A stretch of DNA of 64,000 nt from Sulfurovum sp. TSL1 (GTDB lineage Bacteria > Campylobacterota > Campylobacteria > Campylobacterales > Sulfurovaceae): NCBI RefSeq assembly GCF_019972135.1, contig NZ_BPFI01000001.1, positions 479,106-543,105 on the forward strand, written 5' to 3'. The notes beneath the pieces were generated by a model. That model ran no database searches, was not told the origin of the DNA, and was given only the letters and a program-made list of their open reading frames with translations. Below, piece by piece: positions 34,226 to 45,165 of the stretch. Made by a program: the position numbers and the translations under genes. Within the stretch, counting starts at the first letter, position 1. The number at the start of each line of letters is the position of its first letter.

Positions 34226-35044
34226 ATGAAATATGTACTTTTAAAAAAGATCATATTCCCGCTGTTCATAGTGATCGCCCTATTGACTATATGGAGCGTC
34301 ATCGCAAGTGTGGTGGACGGGTTCCCGACTTCTGCCGATACCTATGTAGCAGCTTTTGGAGGAGAAGATGCAGAAGGAGATGAAGTCGATGGTGTTTTCT
34401 CTGATCCTTTTTTTATAGATGCTGAAGATGATAAAGGGATCTTTTGGCATCTATTGGAATCACTGAAAAGCGTTTTTGGCGGATTTGCACTTTCACTGAT
34501 CATAGGAATTCCTTTGGGGATACATATAGGCATGAGCAAAAATCTGCAATATGCCTTTGATCCTTTTATTCAGATATTGAAGTCTATATCGCCATTGGCA
34601 TGGTTGCCCCTGTTACTTTTTATCTTCAAAGATATAAAAATGACAATGATCTCAACCATCTTTCTTACTTCTATCTGGCCGGTCATGATCAACACGGTTG
34701 CAGGTGTACGCAGTGTCAGTGAGGATTATATAAATGTGGCCAGGATCTTAAGATTTACAGCACTTGAAAAAGTAGTACAGATCATTCTCCCCGTTGCTGT
34801 ACCGCACATCTTTACCGGGATGAGACTCTCAGTGGGACTTTCCTGGTTGGTGATCATCGGTGCTGAGATGCTGGCCGGGGGTATGGGTATAGGAGCGTGG
34901 ATCTGGAATGCATACGATGACCTTGCTTATGCTCATGTGATTATTGGCATTATCCTGGTCGGATTGATCGGGTTTATGTTGGATCTGATGATGAGAAAGG
35001 TAGCCGATTTCTTTGATTACACAAAAAAAGGTAGAGCGTCATGA
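34226..35044 (+). CDS. ABC transporter permease, nitrate/sulfonate/bicarbonate type
   Basis: 272-aa inner-membrane permease of the NrtB/SsuC/TauC group. A first helix is followed by an acidic periplasmic loop (GGEDAEGDEVDG) and five more helices. The ATPase-contact loop is near SEDYINVARILRFTALEKV, and the conserved LSWLVIIGAEMLAGGMGIG follows. It overlaps the ATPase gene by 4 bp. No substrate-binding protein is next to it. The neighbouring NarK-type gene makes nitrate or nitrite plausible. It has a strong RBS that the leader could sequester. Confidence 0.88.
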   Translation: MKYVLLKKIIFPLFIVIALLTIWSVIASVVDGFPTSADTYVAAFGGEDAEGDEVDGVFSDPFFIDAEDDKGIFWHLLESLKSVFGGFALSLIIGIPLGIHIGMSKNLQYAFDPFIQILKSISPLAWLPLLLFIFKDIKMTMISTIFLTSIWPVMINTVAGVRSVSEDYINVARILRFTALEKVVQIILPVAVPHIFTGMRLSVGLSWLVIIGAEMLAGGMGIGAWIWNAYDDLAYAHVIIGIILVGLIGFMLDLMMRKVADFFDYTKKGRAS

Positions 35045-35832
35045 GTGAATTTCTAAATTTGAAAAATATTGAAAAAAAGTTCCCTGTTTCTGGAAAAGAA
35101 GCGTATATTGCACTGACCAATGTAAATCTGGAAATTAAAAAAAATGAGATCATTTCTATCATCGGACACAAAGGATGTGGCAAATCAACGCTACTGAATA
35201 TCATCTTGGGTCTCGAAAAACAGACCAAAGGGGATATTACCCTGAATGGAAATAAAGTGACTGAACCTGGACCGGACAGAGCAGTCGTATTTCAGCATGG
35301 CTCTTTGCTTCCATGGCTGAGCGTATATGAGAACATAGAGATGGCCATTAGAAAAATCATGCCTGAACTTGATGCACGCGCCTTACGTGAACGTGTAGAA
35401 AAATTTGTCTCCATCGTAAATCTGGATGCAGCAAAAGACAAACTTCCGTGTGACATCTCCGGAGGTATGAAACAGCGTGCCGATATCGCAAGGGCCCTTT
35501 CTATCAAACCGGATGTCTTACTGCTGGATGAACCTTTTGCCGCGATAGACTCTTTAACAAGAAGTACGCTGCAGGAACTTTTAATGGATATACAGCAGAG
35601 TGTGAACACTACCATGATCATTATGACACATGACATAGATGAAGCCGTACTGCTCAGTGATCGAGTGGTCATGATGACCAACGGACCTGAAGCAACCATT
35701 GGTGAGATACTCGAAGTAAATCTGGAACGTCCGAGAAACAGAGTGGAGCTTCAACATGATCCTGAGTATATCAGATGCAGAGAAGCCATTGTGGCTTTTT
35801 TTTATAAAAAATTTGCCAAAGAAGACGAATAA
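35041..35832 (+). CDS. ABC transporter ATP-binding protein, nitrate/sulfonate type
   Basis: 263-aa ATPase. Walker A is GHKGCGKST (Cys in place of the common Ser/Gly), the Q-loop is VVFQHGSLLPWLSV, the signature is ISGGMKQRADIARAL, Walker B is VLLLDEP and the switch is MTHDIDEAV. The pattern fits NrtD/SsuB/TauB enzymes. It pairs with the preceding permease. It ends 13 bp before the convergent MscS gene. Confidence 0.9.
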   Translation: MSEFLNLKNIEKKFPVSGKEAYIALTNVNLEIKKNEIISIIGHKGCGKSTLLNIILGLEKQTKGDITLNGNKVTEPGPDRAVVFQHGSLLPWLSVYENIEMAIRKIMPELDARALRERVEKFVSIVNLDAAKDKLPCDISGGMKQRADIARALSIKPDVLLLDEPFAAIDSLTRSTLQELLMDIQQSVNTTMIIMTHDIDEAVLLSDRVVMMTNGPEATIGEILEVNLERPRNRVELQHDPEYIRCREAIVAFFYKKFAKEDE

Positions 35833-35845
35833 GATCATGCACTTT

Positions 35846-36679
35846 TTAAGCTTTTGCCGGATCTAAATGCACATCCATTTGCGGGTAAGGAATGGAGATA
35901 CCTTTTTCATCAAATGTAAGTTTTACTTTTTCAATGGTATCAAAATGTACATCCCAGTAATCTGCAGCTTTGACCCATACACGTACCGTAAAATTCACAG
36001 AACTGTCTCCAAGTTCACCGACACCTATAAAACTTGCAGGATCTTTCAATATACGTGTATCCGCATCAATGATCTCTTGAAGGGTTGCCTTTGCCAGTTT
36101 CAGATCATCATCATACCCTATACCAAATACAAAATCGACACGGCGTTCTTCTTTTTTAGAGAAATTCGTGATATTACCCGAAGCAACCGCACTGTTTGGA
36201 ATTAAAATGACCTTATTGTCCGGTGTCAAAAGGGTTGTGTTGAAAAGTGTGATCGCTTCCACTGTACCGCTTTCCCCTGCTACAGTAACGAAGTTCCCTA
36301 CTTCAAAAGGACGGAAAAGTATCAAGATCACACCCGCACCGATGTTTCCAAATGTACCCTGGAGTGCCAAACCTATAGCCAAACCGGCAGCACCCAATAT
36401 CGCTATGAACGAGGTTGTATCGACTCCTAAATTGTTGATCGCGGCTAAGACCACTACGACCATTAGAAGTATATCGATTATACTGGCTATAAATGCACTG
36501 AGTGTTGTATCGATCTCTCCGCGTTCCATGAGTTTTTTAATGAAGGAAGAAATTTTATGTGCCACCCATTTACCAATGACAAAAATAGCGATAGCACCGA
36601 TCACCTTTATCCCATATTCAGTACCGTACTGTATGGCCATATCTACATATTTATTGACCTCTGTGTTTGTTACTTCCAT
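35846..36679 (-). CDS. MscS-family mechanosensitive channel
   Basis: 277-aa inner-membrane channel, the size of E. coli MscS. Three N-terminal helices end in the pore helix, with ILGAAGLAIGLALQGTFGNI forming the Gly/Ala packing face and the hinge. The cytoplasmic beta and alpha-beta domains follow, with RPFEVGNFVTVAGESGTVEA and LIPNSAVASGNITNFSKKEE. It opens on membrane tension to release osmolytes during hypo-osmotic shock. It appears to be transcribed alone. Confidence 0.93.
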   Translation of the reverse strand: MEVTNTEVNKYVDMAIQYGTEYGIKVIGAIAIFVIGKWVAHKISSFIKKLMERGEIDTTLSAFIASIIDILLMVVVVLAAINNLGVDTTSFIAILGAAGLAIGLALQGTFGNIGAGVILILFRPFEVGNFVTVAGESGTVEAITLFNTTLLTPDNKVILIPNSAVASGNITNFSKKEERRVDFVFGIGYDDDLKLAKATLQEIIDADTRILKDPASFIGVGELGDSSVNFTVRVWVKAADYWDVHFDTIEKVKLTFDEKGISIPYPQMDVHLDPAKA

Positions 36680-36788
36680 TGTATCCCTTTATTTTTTTAA
36701 CATTTTTTTCTAATGTATGACTCAACATTAGAAATGTTGTATTATAGTATGATATTTTGATAACATTCATAGTGTGAAGCAGTGAACG

Positions 36789-38069
36789 TCATATGATCCC
36801 TCCTGATTTGACACCCCATGTGGTTCTCCATCTGCTCTTTACCAAACTAAGTCCTGCGATAGCGATCAGGGCATTTGCAGCGATAAACATGAATCCTATC
36901 GTATAATCCCCGAACATCAGTGTAGATGCCCCGAGTATCATTAAAATACCTACACCTCCAAGAGCACCTGCTGCACCGATGATACCTGTCATAATACCTA
37001 TATCTTTGGAAAATCTTTGCGGTACAAGTTGAAACAGAGCCCCGTTCGCCATACCGAGATTGGCCATAATAAGTAACATAATAAAAATGGCAAATTCAAA
37101 TGACAATCCAATAAAAGCATTTATGAAGATAAGCACTGCAACACTTGTAAAGAAAATATAAAGTGATTTGATCCCTCCTATTCTATCGGCAATAGCTCCG
37201 CCTACAGGTCGAAGCAGCGCACCAGCCATAATACAGAATGCTGCAAAGTACCCCGCAACCACATGAATGTTCCCTTCTCCCAATACTTCAACTCCAAATA
37301 CCGCCATCTCAGCAGCATACATTGCCATAAGGTAGACTTTCATATACATAGCAAATCCTACAAAAGCGCCAAAGCTTACGGCATAAAAAAGGTTGAACCA
37401 CCATGTATCCCTGTCCTTTAAGAGTCTTACATAGTCAGAGAGATTTTTTGGTCTTGGGACATACACCTCTTTGGGTGCATCTTTGGCCATGAGAACATAA
37501 ACAATAAAAACGAGTAAAGATAAAACCGCCGCCACAAAAAATACCGATTTCCATCCCCAGATCTCAGCGATCTTGGGGGCAAAAAGAAAACCAACTACCA
37601 CACCCAGATTTCCTATACCCGCGATACCAAGTACGACCCCCTGTAATCTTGGTGGATACCATTGCCCTGCCTGCGGTAAAGCCACGGCAAAGGATGCCCC
37701 TGCAAAACCGAGTCCGACACCCACGAACAACAACTCATCATAAGAGATATGCTCACCAAATGATGTCACATAAAATAAGGTCAATATAACTATAGCCTGT
37801 GCTCCCAAAGCGGTCTTTTTAGCACCGATCTTACCCACAAAAAAACCGAGTACGACACGTAATAATGATCCTACGAGTATGGGCACTGAAAGGAGTGTCG
37901 CTGTCTCGGAGGATGTCATCAAAAATCCATAATTGGCCAAACTGTCCGTGATCTCTGTTGCAAGTGGCGCGAGTATCGTCCATACCATAAAACTAAAATC
38001 AAAATACAAAAATGCTGCAAACAAAGTAGAGGGGCTCCCCTCCCCCTTTAAACGTTTAATACCTATCAT
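36789..38069 (-). CDS. narK: Nitrate/nitrite transporter, NarK-type MFS
   Basis: About 426-aa inner-membrane transporter with 12 helices. The NarK/NasA signature regions are visible: LGFAGASFAVALPQAGQWYP with GIAGIGNLGVVVGF after it, and MANLGMANGALFQLVPQRF with GIIGAAGALGG in the second half. It imports nitrate or exchanges it with nitrite for respiration or assimilation. The ATG at 38069 has AAGGAG correctly spaced; the ATG at 38114 has not. Its proximity to the nitrate-type ABC genes suggests a nitrogen-oxide theme. Confidence 0.9.
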   Translation of the reverse strand: MIGIKRLKGEGSPSTLFAAFLYFDFSFMVWTILAPLATEITDSLANYGFLMTSSETATLLSVPILVGSLLRVVLGFFVGKIGAKKTALGAQAIVILTLFYVTSFGEHISYDELLFVGVGLGFAGASFAVALPQAGQWYPPRLQGVVLGIAGIGNLGVVVGFLFAPKIAEIWGWKSVFFVAAVLSLLVFIVYVLMAKDAPKEVYVPRPKNLSDYVRLLKDRDTWWFNLFYAVSFGAFVGFAMYMKVYLMAMYAAEMAVFGVEVLGEGNIHVVAGYFAAFCIMAGALLRPVGGAIADRIGGIKSLYIFFTSVAVLIFINAFIGLSFEFAIFIMLLIMANLGMANGALFQLVPQRFSKDIGIMTGIIGAAGALGGVGILMILGASTLMFGDYTIGFMFIAANALIAIAGLSLVKSRWRTTWGVKSGGII

Positions 38070-38229
38070 GTATACTCCTTGAGGACAAGTTAAACAGTAT
38101 AGTAAAGTATACATAAAAATGATACGAAGAACCGGGATGGTGTGATTAAATATTATACATGCTTATGTTAATACGACATACCCATATTGGATATACTTTA
38201 AGAGGAAGTTTTAGAGGAAAGGAGCCCAT

Positions 38230-38658
38230 ATGCGAATCACACGACTTATCATTTTTTTCATTTCTACGATGATACTTTACTGGATCGCAATGGCAGGCTT
38301 ATTTATCTCTTTTGCATACTCTAAAGGCTGGATACTCGCAGACTTTGAGTTTATCGATGCCAAACAGGCTATCGTACGTTTAACTGAAGACAGTAACATC
38401 ACACTGCTAGATGTAAGAACTGTAAAAGAATATGAAGAGAAACACCTCAAAAATGCTATCAACATACCGGTTCAAAAACTTGACAGCAGTCTAAACAGAC
38501 TGGAAAAAGTGAAATCCAAACCTATACTGGTCTATTGCCGGTCAGGAAGCAGAAGTATCAAAGCATCGCGTATTCTAGACAAATATGGGTTTACCCCTCT
38601 GAATGTAGAAGGCGGCATCATCGAGTTAATGCGTAATGATGCAGAGATAGTAAGATGA
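38230..38658 (+). CDS. Membrane-anchored rhodanese-domain protein
   Basis: 142-aa protein with one N-terminal membrane helix (about residues 6-30) and a rhodanese domain. The domain has LLDVRTVKEYEEKHLKNAIN and the catalytic loop VYCRSGSRSIKAS with the active Cys. It probably carries sulfane sulfur on the periplasmic side. It is transcribed alone with AAAGGAG before the ATG. In a sulfur-oxidising organism a role in handling sulfur intermediates is likely but not shown. Confidence 0.88.
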   Translation: MRITRLIIFFISTMILYWIAMAGLFISFAYSKGWILADFEFIDAKQAIVRLTEDSNITLLDVRTVKEYEEKHLKNAINIPVQKLDSSLNRLEKVKSKPILVYCRSGSRSIKASRILDKYGFTPLNVEGGIIELMRNDAEIVR

Positions 38659-38733
38659 TCTATATCTCATAATTTGGATGATATAGGGGAAAATACACTC
38701 ACTTCTTATATAAAAAAGCGGTGTGAGTACTGA

Positions 38734-38922
38734 TCAAGACTTATTTTGACCATCCTCATCCTCGTAGATACTGAAGATCGGTGCAAATCCCATGAGTTGT
38801 AGTTTTTTATCAAGCGCCTTTGCATCAAATCCGCTTATTTTTACAGATGACAACAATTTGACCTGTTGTTCTCTACTCAATCCTGCCAGCTCCAACTCAA
38901 ACTCAATCTCTTCTAACGTCAT
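38734..38922 (-). CDS. Small hypothetical protein, 62 aa
   Basis: Acidic, soluble short protein (LEEIEFELELAGLSREQQVK at the start, then LLSSVKISGFDAKALDKKLQ). Two adjacent ATGs follow GGAG; the second (38922) has better spacing. No family is recognised. It sits alone between the rhodanese and katG genes. The good RBS and helical, non-random composition support a real gene. Confidence 0.55.
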   Translation of the reverse strand: MTLEEIEFELELAGLSREQQVKLLSSVKISGFDAKALDKKLQLMGFAPIFSIYEDEDGQNKS

Positions 38923-39029
38923 CATATCTCCTTATGCAAACTGCTACTGCATTATCTATATTTTTAAGGATTGTAGCATGCAATGCTTAGAGTTGAAATA
39001 TTTTGATAACTCCATCCTTTATATCGTGA

Positions 39030-41449
<2,420 letters not shown>

Positions 41450-41511
41450 AAAACCTTATAAAATTATGTATTTTATAAGGTTTTGGAAACAAGACACTTT
41501 CGATATAAATC
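41450..41511 (+). repeat. Hairpin repeat copy A
   Basis: AAAACCTTATAAAA (41450-41463) and TTTTATAAGGTTTT (41471-41484) form a perfect 14-bp hairpin. It is followed by AAACAAGACACTTTCGATAT, which resembles the tail of copies B and C. It lies just beyond the 3' end of the reverse-strand gene at 41521. Confidence 0.7.
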
Positions 41512-41520
41512 GTGCACAAT

Positions 41521-42294
41521 TTAATAGTGGCAATTTATATTTCCATTGTCTACTTCTTTGACAAATCGTATATGATGAGAAACTTGATACAATTCCCCAT
41601 CTATGCCTTTTCCAACTATGATAATTTTTCCATCTTTTTTCATACTAATACTAATATAATCAGGGATAGTCTTATTAAAAAAATTCATGGTAGCAATAGT
41701 TGCATAAGTATTATTATTTATAAAAATTGCCAGTGATTCAAATTGAACATCCGATTTAATTTTCAAAGTAACACCATTAGTACTTTCTTCCATTGGATCT
41801 GGAATACAAAGCAAGATTTTCCCCAATATTGGTTCTCTTGAACCATATAAGAATGTTTTAGCAGTTTCGCTATCTTTTATTTTCCATACCTTTTGATCTG
41901 TGTATTCATTTTTAATTAAATCTTGTGAACTAACTTGCCGAACTTTCACATTTTCATTATGCATACTTTTAATTCTTTGATCAGTATGCCCAAGACTATC
42001 AATATAAGATAACTTAATATTTTTAGCATTTGGCCTTTTATTTACAAAAAAGCTGACTCCTAGTATTCCTCCACTTAATGGATTTGACGAAGCATCGTAT
42101 ACTTTATGGCCATCTAGTTCAAGCGAAAAATATGTTACCTTAACAAAATCTTTTACTTTCTTCGGGTATTTAAACTTTACATTTGTAAGTATGTCATGTG
42201 TAAAATCATGAATAATAAACCCAACTTTATACTTATTGTCTTGTCCAAATAACTGTAAAGACATAATTAATAAAATTAAAATAATTTTTCTCAT
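41521..42294 (-). CDS. Exported SoxZ-SoxY-like fusion protein, paralogue 1
   Basis: 257-aa protein with a signal peptide (MRKIILILLIMSLQLFG). The first half resembles SoxZ (VTYFSLELDGHKVYDASSNP, then IKLSYIDSLGHTDQ). The second half resembles SoxY (LYGSREPILGKILLCIPDP, then LAIFINNNTYATIATMNFFN and GKGIDGELYQVSHHIRF). SoxY normally ends in GGCGG with the sulfur-carrying Cys; here the end is GNINCHY, so a Cys is kept but the motif is lost. It shares LYGS...PI.G.I and GKG.DG..YQV with the protein at 44153. A thiol-carrier or binding role is possible. The assignment is by pattern only. Confidence 0.6.
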   Translation of the reverse strand: MRKIILILLIMSLQLFGQDNKYKVGFIIHDFTHDILTNVKFKYPKKVKDFVKVTYFSLELDGHKVYDASSNPLSGGILGVSFFVNKRPNAKNIKLSYIDSLGHTDQRIKSMHNENVKVRQVSSQDLIKNEYTDQKVWKIKDSETAKTFLYGSREPILGKILLCIPDPMEESTNGVTLKIKSDVQFESLAIFINNNTYATIATMNFFNKTIPDYISISMKKDGKIIIVGKGIDGELYQVSHHIRFVKEVDNGNINCHY

Positions 42295-42335
42295 TTAATT
42301 CTTCCACTTCTTGAATAAAGGATTATAACAAAAGT

Positions 42336-42434
42336 CAAAACATTATAATCTAATATAGAATATGGAAAGAATGAAGACCTCATAGAGTTATATATTTTAT
42401 AAGGTTTGAAAACAAGACGTTTTAGATATACTCT
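42336..42434 (+). repeat. Hairpin repeat copy B
   Basis: 99-bp element aligned end to end with copy C. It opens CAAAACATTATAATCTAATA, ends in TTTAGATATACTC and contains TTATATATTTTATAAGG at 42388-42404. Its arms are less perfect than those of C. TATACT near its end could be a -10 box for the gene at 42524. Confidence 0.7.
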
Positions 42435-42523
42435 GAAGATTGAAATATCGTCATAGAAGGACAAAGTGTTTGGCTAATAAATAGTTATGCGTCACTTACA
42501 GATAAATTCAACAAAGGCACTAG

Positions 42524-43924
42524 ATGAATCGTTTCATATATTTATTACTTTTAATATCTATAAACCTTTTTGCTTTAGAAGAAATAGATCAACTATTACA
42601 AAAGGGTATGATCCGTACAGCAACAGCACAAGATTTTGATAGGTGGGAAAGGCAAAAGCAAAAAGAACTAAAGGTTTTTATGAAAGAGCTTCCTTCTATT
42701 ATCAAATGGGAAAAACAAGCAGATATACTAAAGGCTGTAAATATAGAACCACCTTCTCTTAAGGATGTAAAAGAATATGTTTCATCTAGATTACCTATAG
42801 AGAGTAGCGGATATATCATTCTAAAAAAAATTACAATTCCAACAAGTTTTTATCAAAAAGATTCAGCAACGTTCTTTTTAGAAAAAGGTGTTCCTTATCC
42901 TGATGGTAAACTTGGGCATTCAAAACTTTACGATTTCAATACAATGTCATGTCAGGGCTTTGGATGTAGAAATACTAAAAGTGACAAAATCAAAAAACTG
43001 TATTCGCAATGTGAATTCAATAAATTTGAATTACCAGATGACATTCAGATCTATGCAAGTGATGCTCCCAATGGGCAAGTTACAGGACACACTATTGATG
43101 ATAGCAACAAAGGTGCATTTTTAGTGAAAGTTGTGGTCAACTCACCGAATAAACCCGTTGCCCTGCTTCTTTCATCATATAGTCCGTGTATTTGGGATAT
43201 CAAGTGGACAGAAGGGACTAAAATTGAAGCTGTTTTTACAACTGGATATTATGGGCAAGAGGTAAGCGGTTTACCGAAAGACATACCTATAGGAAGTAGT
43301 AAGCGTTCTAACGGTGAGCATCCATGTTATTTAGCCAGTGTTTCTCATAAAATAAGAGACCTGGTAAGAATAAATACTTTTTCTAATAAAGTATACGGGA
43401 AAAATACTACTGTACTTTATACGGACAATTATAAAAATGACACTTTAATAATTGGAAATGAAATCTCAAAATCGACTAAGCGATATTCTTCAAATGACAA
43501 TTCTATTGAATCGTTTTTTACTACAACAGAACCAAATGCTGGAAATGCTGGAATGGAATATTTGCTCAAGAACAATATGATTCGAAGAGCAACAGAAGAT
43601 GACTTGAATACGTGGGCACAAGAAAGATATAAACTGTACTTAAAGCAGTTAAAAACATCTAGTATCAAAGCTACAGCAATGAATGTAAATATGAATTCAT
43701 TCAAACCTATTTGTAGTTATGATAATGGCTATATTATCTTAAAAAAGATCAGAATACCCGCTGGATTATATGGAGGCAATTCGGCTGTCTTCTTCTTGAA
43801 GAAAGGTGTTCCTTATCCAGATGGTGACCTTGCACATTCCACTCTTTTTGATTTCAATTCACTACAATGTAAAGGTATTAGTTGCGGTGTATGCAGTGAT
43901 CAAAGTCAAGTGTCAAACAATTAA
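42524..43924 (+). CDS. Exported protein with duplicated terminal domain
   Basis: 466-aa protein with a signal peptide (FIYLLLLISINLFA). Two copies of one domain flank a middle region. Copy 1 (about residues 22-150) has LLQKGMIRTATAQDFDRW, GYIILKKITIPTSFY, then FFLEKGVPYPDGKLGHSKLY. Copy 2 (about 345-460) has LLKNNMIRRATEDDLNTW, GYIILKKIRIPAGLY and FFLKKGVPYPDGDLAHSTLF. The middle has SPCIWDIKWTEGTKIEAVFT and several cysteines (CEF, PCI, PCY). I do not recognise a named family. It lies between the two SoxZ-SoxY-like genes, each separated by a hairpin repeat. Confidence 0.7.
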   Translation: MNRFIYLLLLISINLFALEEIDQLLQKGMIRTATAQDFDRWERQKQKELKVFMKELPSIIKWEKQADILKAVNIEPPSLKDVKEYVSSRLPIESSGYIILKKITIPTSFYQKDSATFFLEKGVPYPDGKLGHSKLYDFNTMSCQGFGCRNTKSDKIKKLYSQCEFNKFELPDDIQIYASDAPNGQVTGHTIDDSNKGAFLVKVVVNSPNKPVALLLSSYSPCIWDIKWTEGTKIEAVFTTGYYGQEVSGLPKDIPIGSSKRSNGEHPCYLASVSHKIRDLVRINTFSNKVYGKNTTVLYTDNYKNDTLIIGNEISKSTKRYSSNDNSIESFFTTTEPNAGNAGMEYLLKNNMIRRATEDDLNTWAQERYKLYLKQLKTSSIKATAMNVNMNSFKPICSYDNGYIILKKIRIPAGLYGGNSAVFFLKKGVPYPDGDLAHSTLFDFNSLQCKGISCGVCSDQSQVSNN

Positions 43925-44016
43925 TGACTTATGGCTATTTTAAGTATAACACCATAACAAGCACGGGGAAACTATTACTCTCCTTAAACATTATGAATGT
44001 TTTATCCCATAAGAAT

Positions 44017-44115
44017 CAAAACCTTATAATCTAACATAGATTATGAGGGGCAAGAAAACCTCATAAAGTTATATATTTTATAAGGTTTTGCAAACAATAC
44101 ATTTTAGATATACTT
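44017..44115 (+). repeat. Hairpin repeat copy C
   Basis: The best preserved copy. CAAAACCTTATAA (44017-44029) pairs with TTATAAGGTTTTG (44078-44090), enclosing an inner stem TTATGAGG/CCTCATAA. A tail, AAACAATACATTTTAGATAT, follows. TATACT at the end could be the -10 box of the gene at 44153. Confidence 0.75.
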
Positions 44116-44152
44116 CTAATACATAATTTTATAATGAAAGAGAAAATGATAA

Positions 44153-44977
44153 ATGAAAAGAATAAAATTGAATTATTTTTTTATCATATTACTTTTATTG
44201 ACACTAAACATAAATGCATATTCAAATGACTTTCGAATAATACGTGCTCAAGCAGTCCTGGATGGGAATATAGTCAAAATAAAAGTACAAATAAAAAGTA
44301 ATATGATTGATAAAGATACTGCATTAAGGAAAAGAATTAGACCGGAGTACATTTCACATGTTACTGCAAAAGTTAACAATAAAACTATTTATGATATCGC
44401 AACTAGTGCATATTTAAATAAGACTCCATTATTAAGTTTTCAATATAAATCTCATGCAAAAAATGACATTATTGAGTTTTTTATTACAGACAATAATGGA
44501 AAACAGATAAAACAATCTATTCAAGTGGATCATAGCAAAAGAAAGCAAACTATTACAAAACCAGAAAACATATATTTTTTAACTGATAGTAATCTCACTA
44601 AACCAAAATTATGGGAAGCAACAACAACAAAAGAGGCTATCAATGAACTATATGGTTCAATCACTCCTATAAATGGGCATATTAAACTCACTGTGCCATC
44701 TCTTGTTGCTAACCATCGTGATGTTCCCATACATATTCAATCGAATGAAAACCTAGAATCATTTGCAATTTTTATAGATAAAAATCCACGTCCTACTATT
44801 GCAGTAGTTACCAATCCACTAGATGGTATTATTGATTATAAATTTCTACTAAGAATGGTGACCACTCTAGATGACGTCTATTATCCTATAACAATAATAG
44901 GTAAAGGTAGAGATGGAAAGTTTTATCAAGTTAAAGATGTGTTGAATCTACCGTGTTCCATGGATGAAAAAATTTGA
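44153..44977 (+). CDS. Exported SoxZ-SoxY-like fusion protein, paralogue 2
   Basis: 274-aa protein with a signal peptide (YFFIILLLLTLNINA). Residues about 25-125 match the SoxZ pattern: RPEYISHVTAKVNNKTIYDI, LSFQYKSHAKNDIIEFFITD, NNGK. Residues about 165-274 match SoxY: LYGSITPINGHIKLTVPSLV, LESFAIFIDKNPRPTIAVV, LLRMVTTLDD, then GKGRDGKFYQVKDVLNLPC. The Cys falls where SoxY has its sulfur-carrying GGCGG, but the glycines are gone. The order Z-then-Y is the reverse of the SoxYZ-like fusions known beside quinoprotein dehydrogenases. It could carry or bind sulfur compounds; no other sox gene is present here. Confidence 0.65.
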   Translation: MKRIKLNYFFIILLLLTLNINAYSNDFRIIRAQAVLDGNIVKIKVQIKSNMIDKDTALRKRIRPEYISHVTAKVNNKTIYDIATSAYLNKTPLLSFQYKSHAKNDIIEFFITDNNGKQIKQSIQVDHSKRKQTITKPENIYFLTDSNLTKPKLWEATTTKEAINELYGSITPINGHIKLTVPSLVANHRDVPIHIQSNENLESFAIFIDKNPRPTIAVVTNPLDGIIDYKFLLRMVTTLDDVYYPITIIGKGRDGKFYQVKDVLNLPCSMDEKI

Positions 44978-45008
44978 TGAGGAAAGACTAAAAAAAGAAG
45001 CATTTGAG

Positions 45009-45123
45009 AAACCTTATAATCTAACATATTTTATAAGGTTATTCGCTGTAGCGACGTTTGCAGGCTATAAATTCTCCTCTATCAACAGAAAACCTTATAA
45101 AATGTTCTATATAGGAGGTTTTA
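45009..45123 (+). repeat. Hairpin repeat copies D and E
   Basis: Copy D (45009-45040) is a short form with AACCTTATAA and TTATAAGGTT around TCTAACATAT; it looks like copy C with the interior deleted. Copy E (45089-45123) keeps AAAACCTTATAAAA on the left and a changed right arm containing AGGAGG. A 12-codon frame (ATG at 45126) follows copy E with good RBS spacing. Frame 44964-45164 reads through both copies and may be a remnant. Confidence 0.55.
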
Positions 45124-45165
45124 TAATGAAATTGGATTTAATGAAAATCTTTTTATCTAATTAAA

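Noticed and set aside
41450-45123. Integron cassette array with attC sites
   Set aside because: Hairpins between cassette-sized genes suggested attC, but the GTTRRRY/RYYYAAC core sites are absent, gene orientation is mixed and no integron integrase is in the window.
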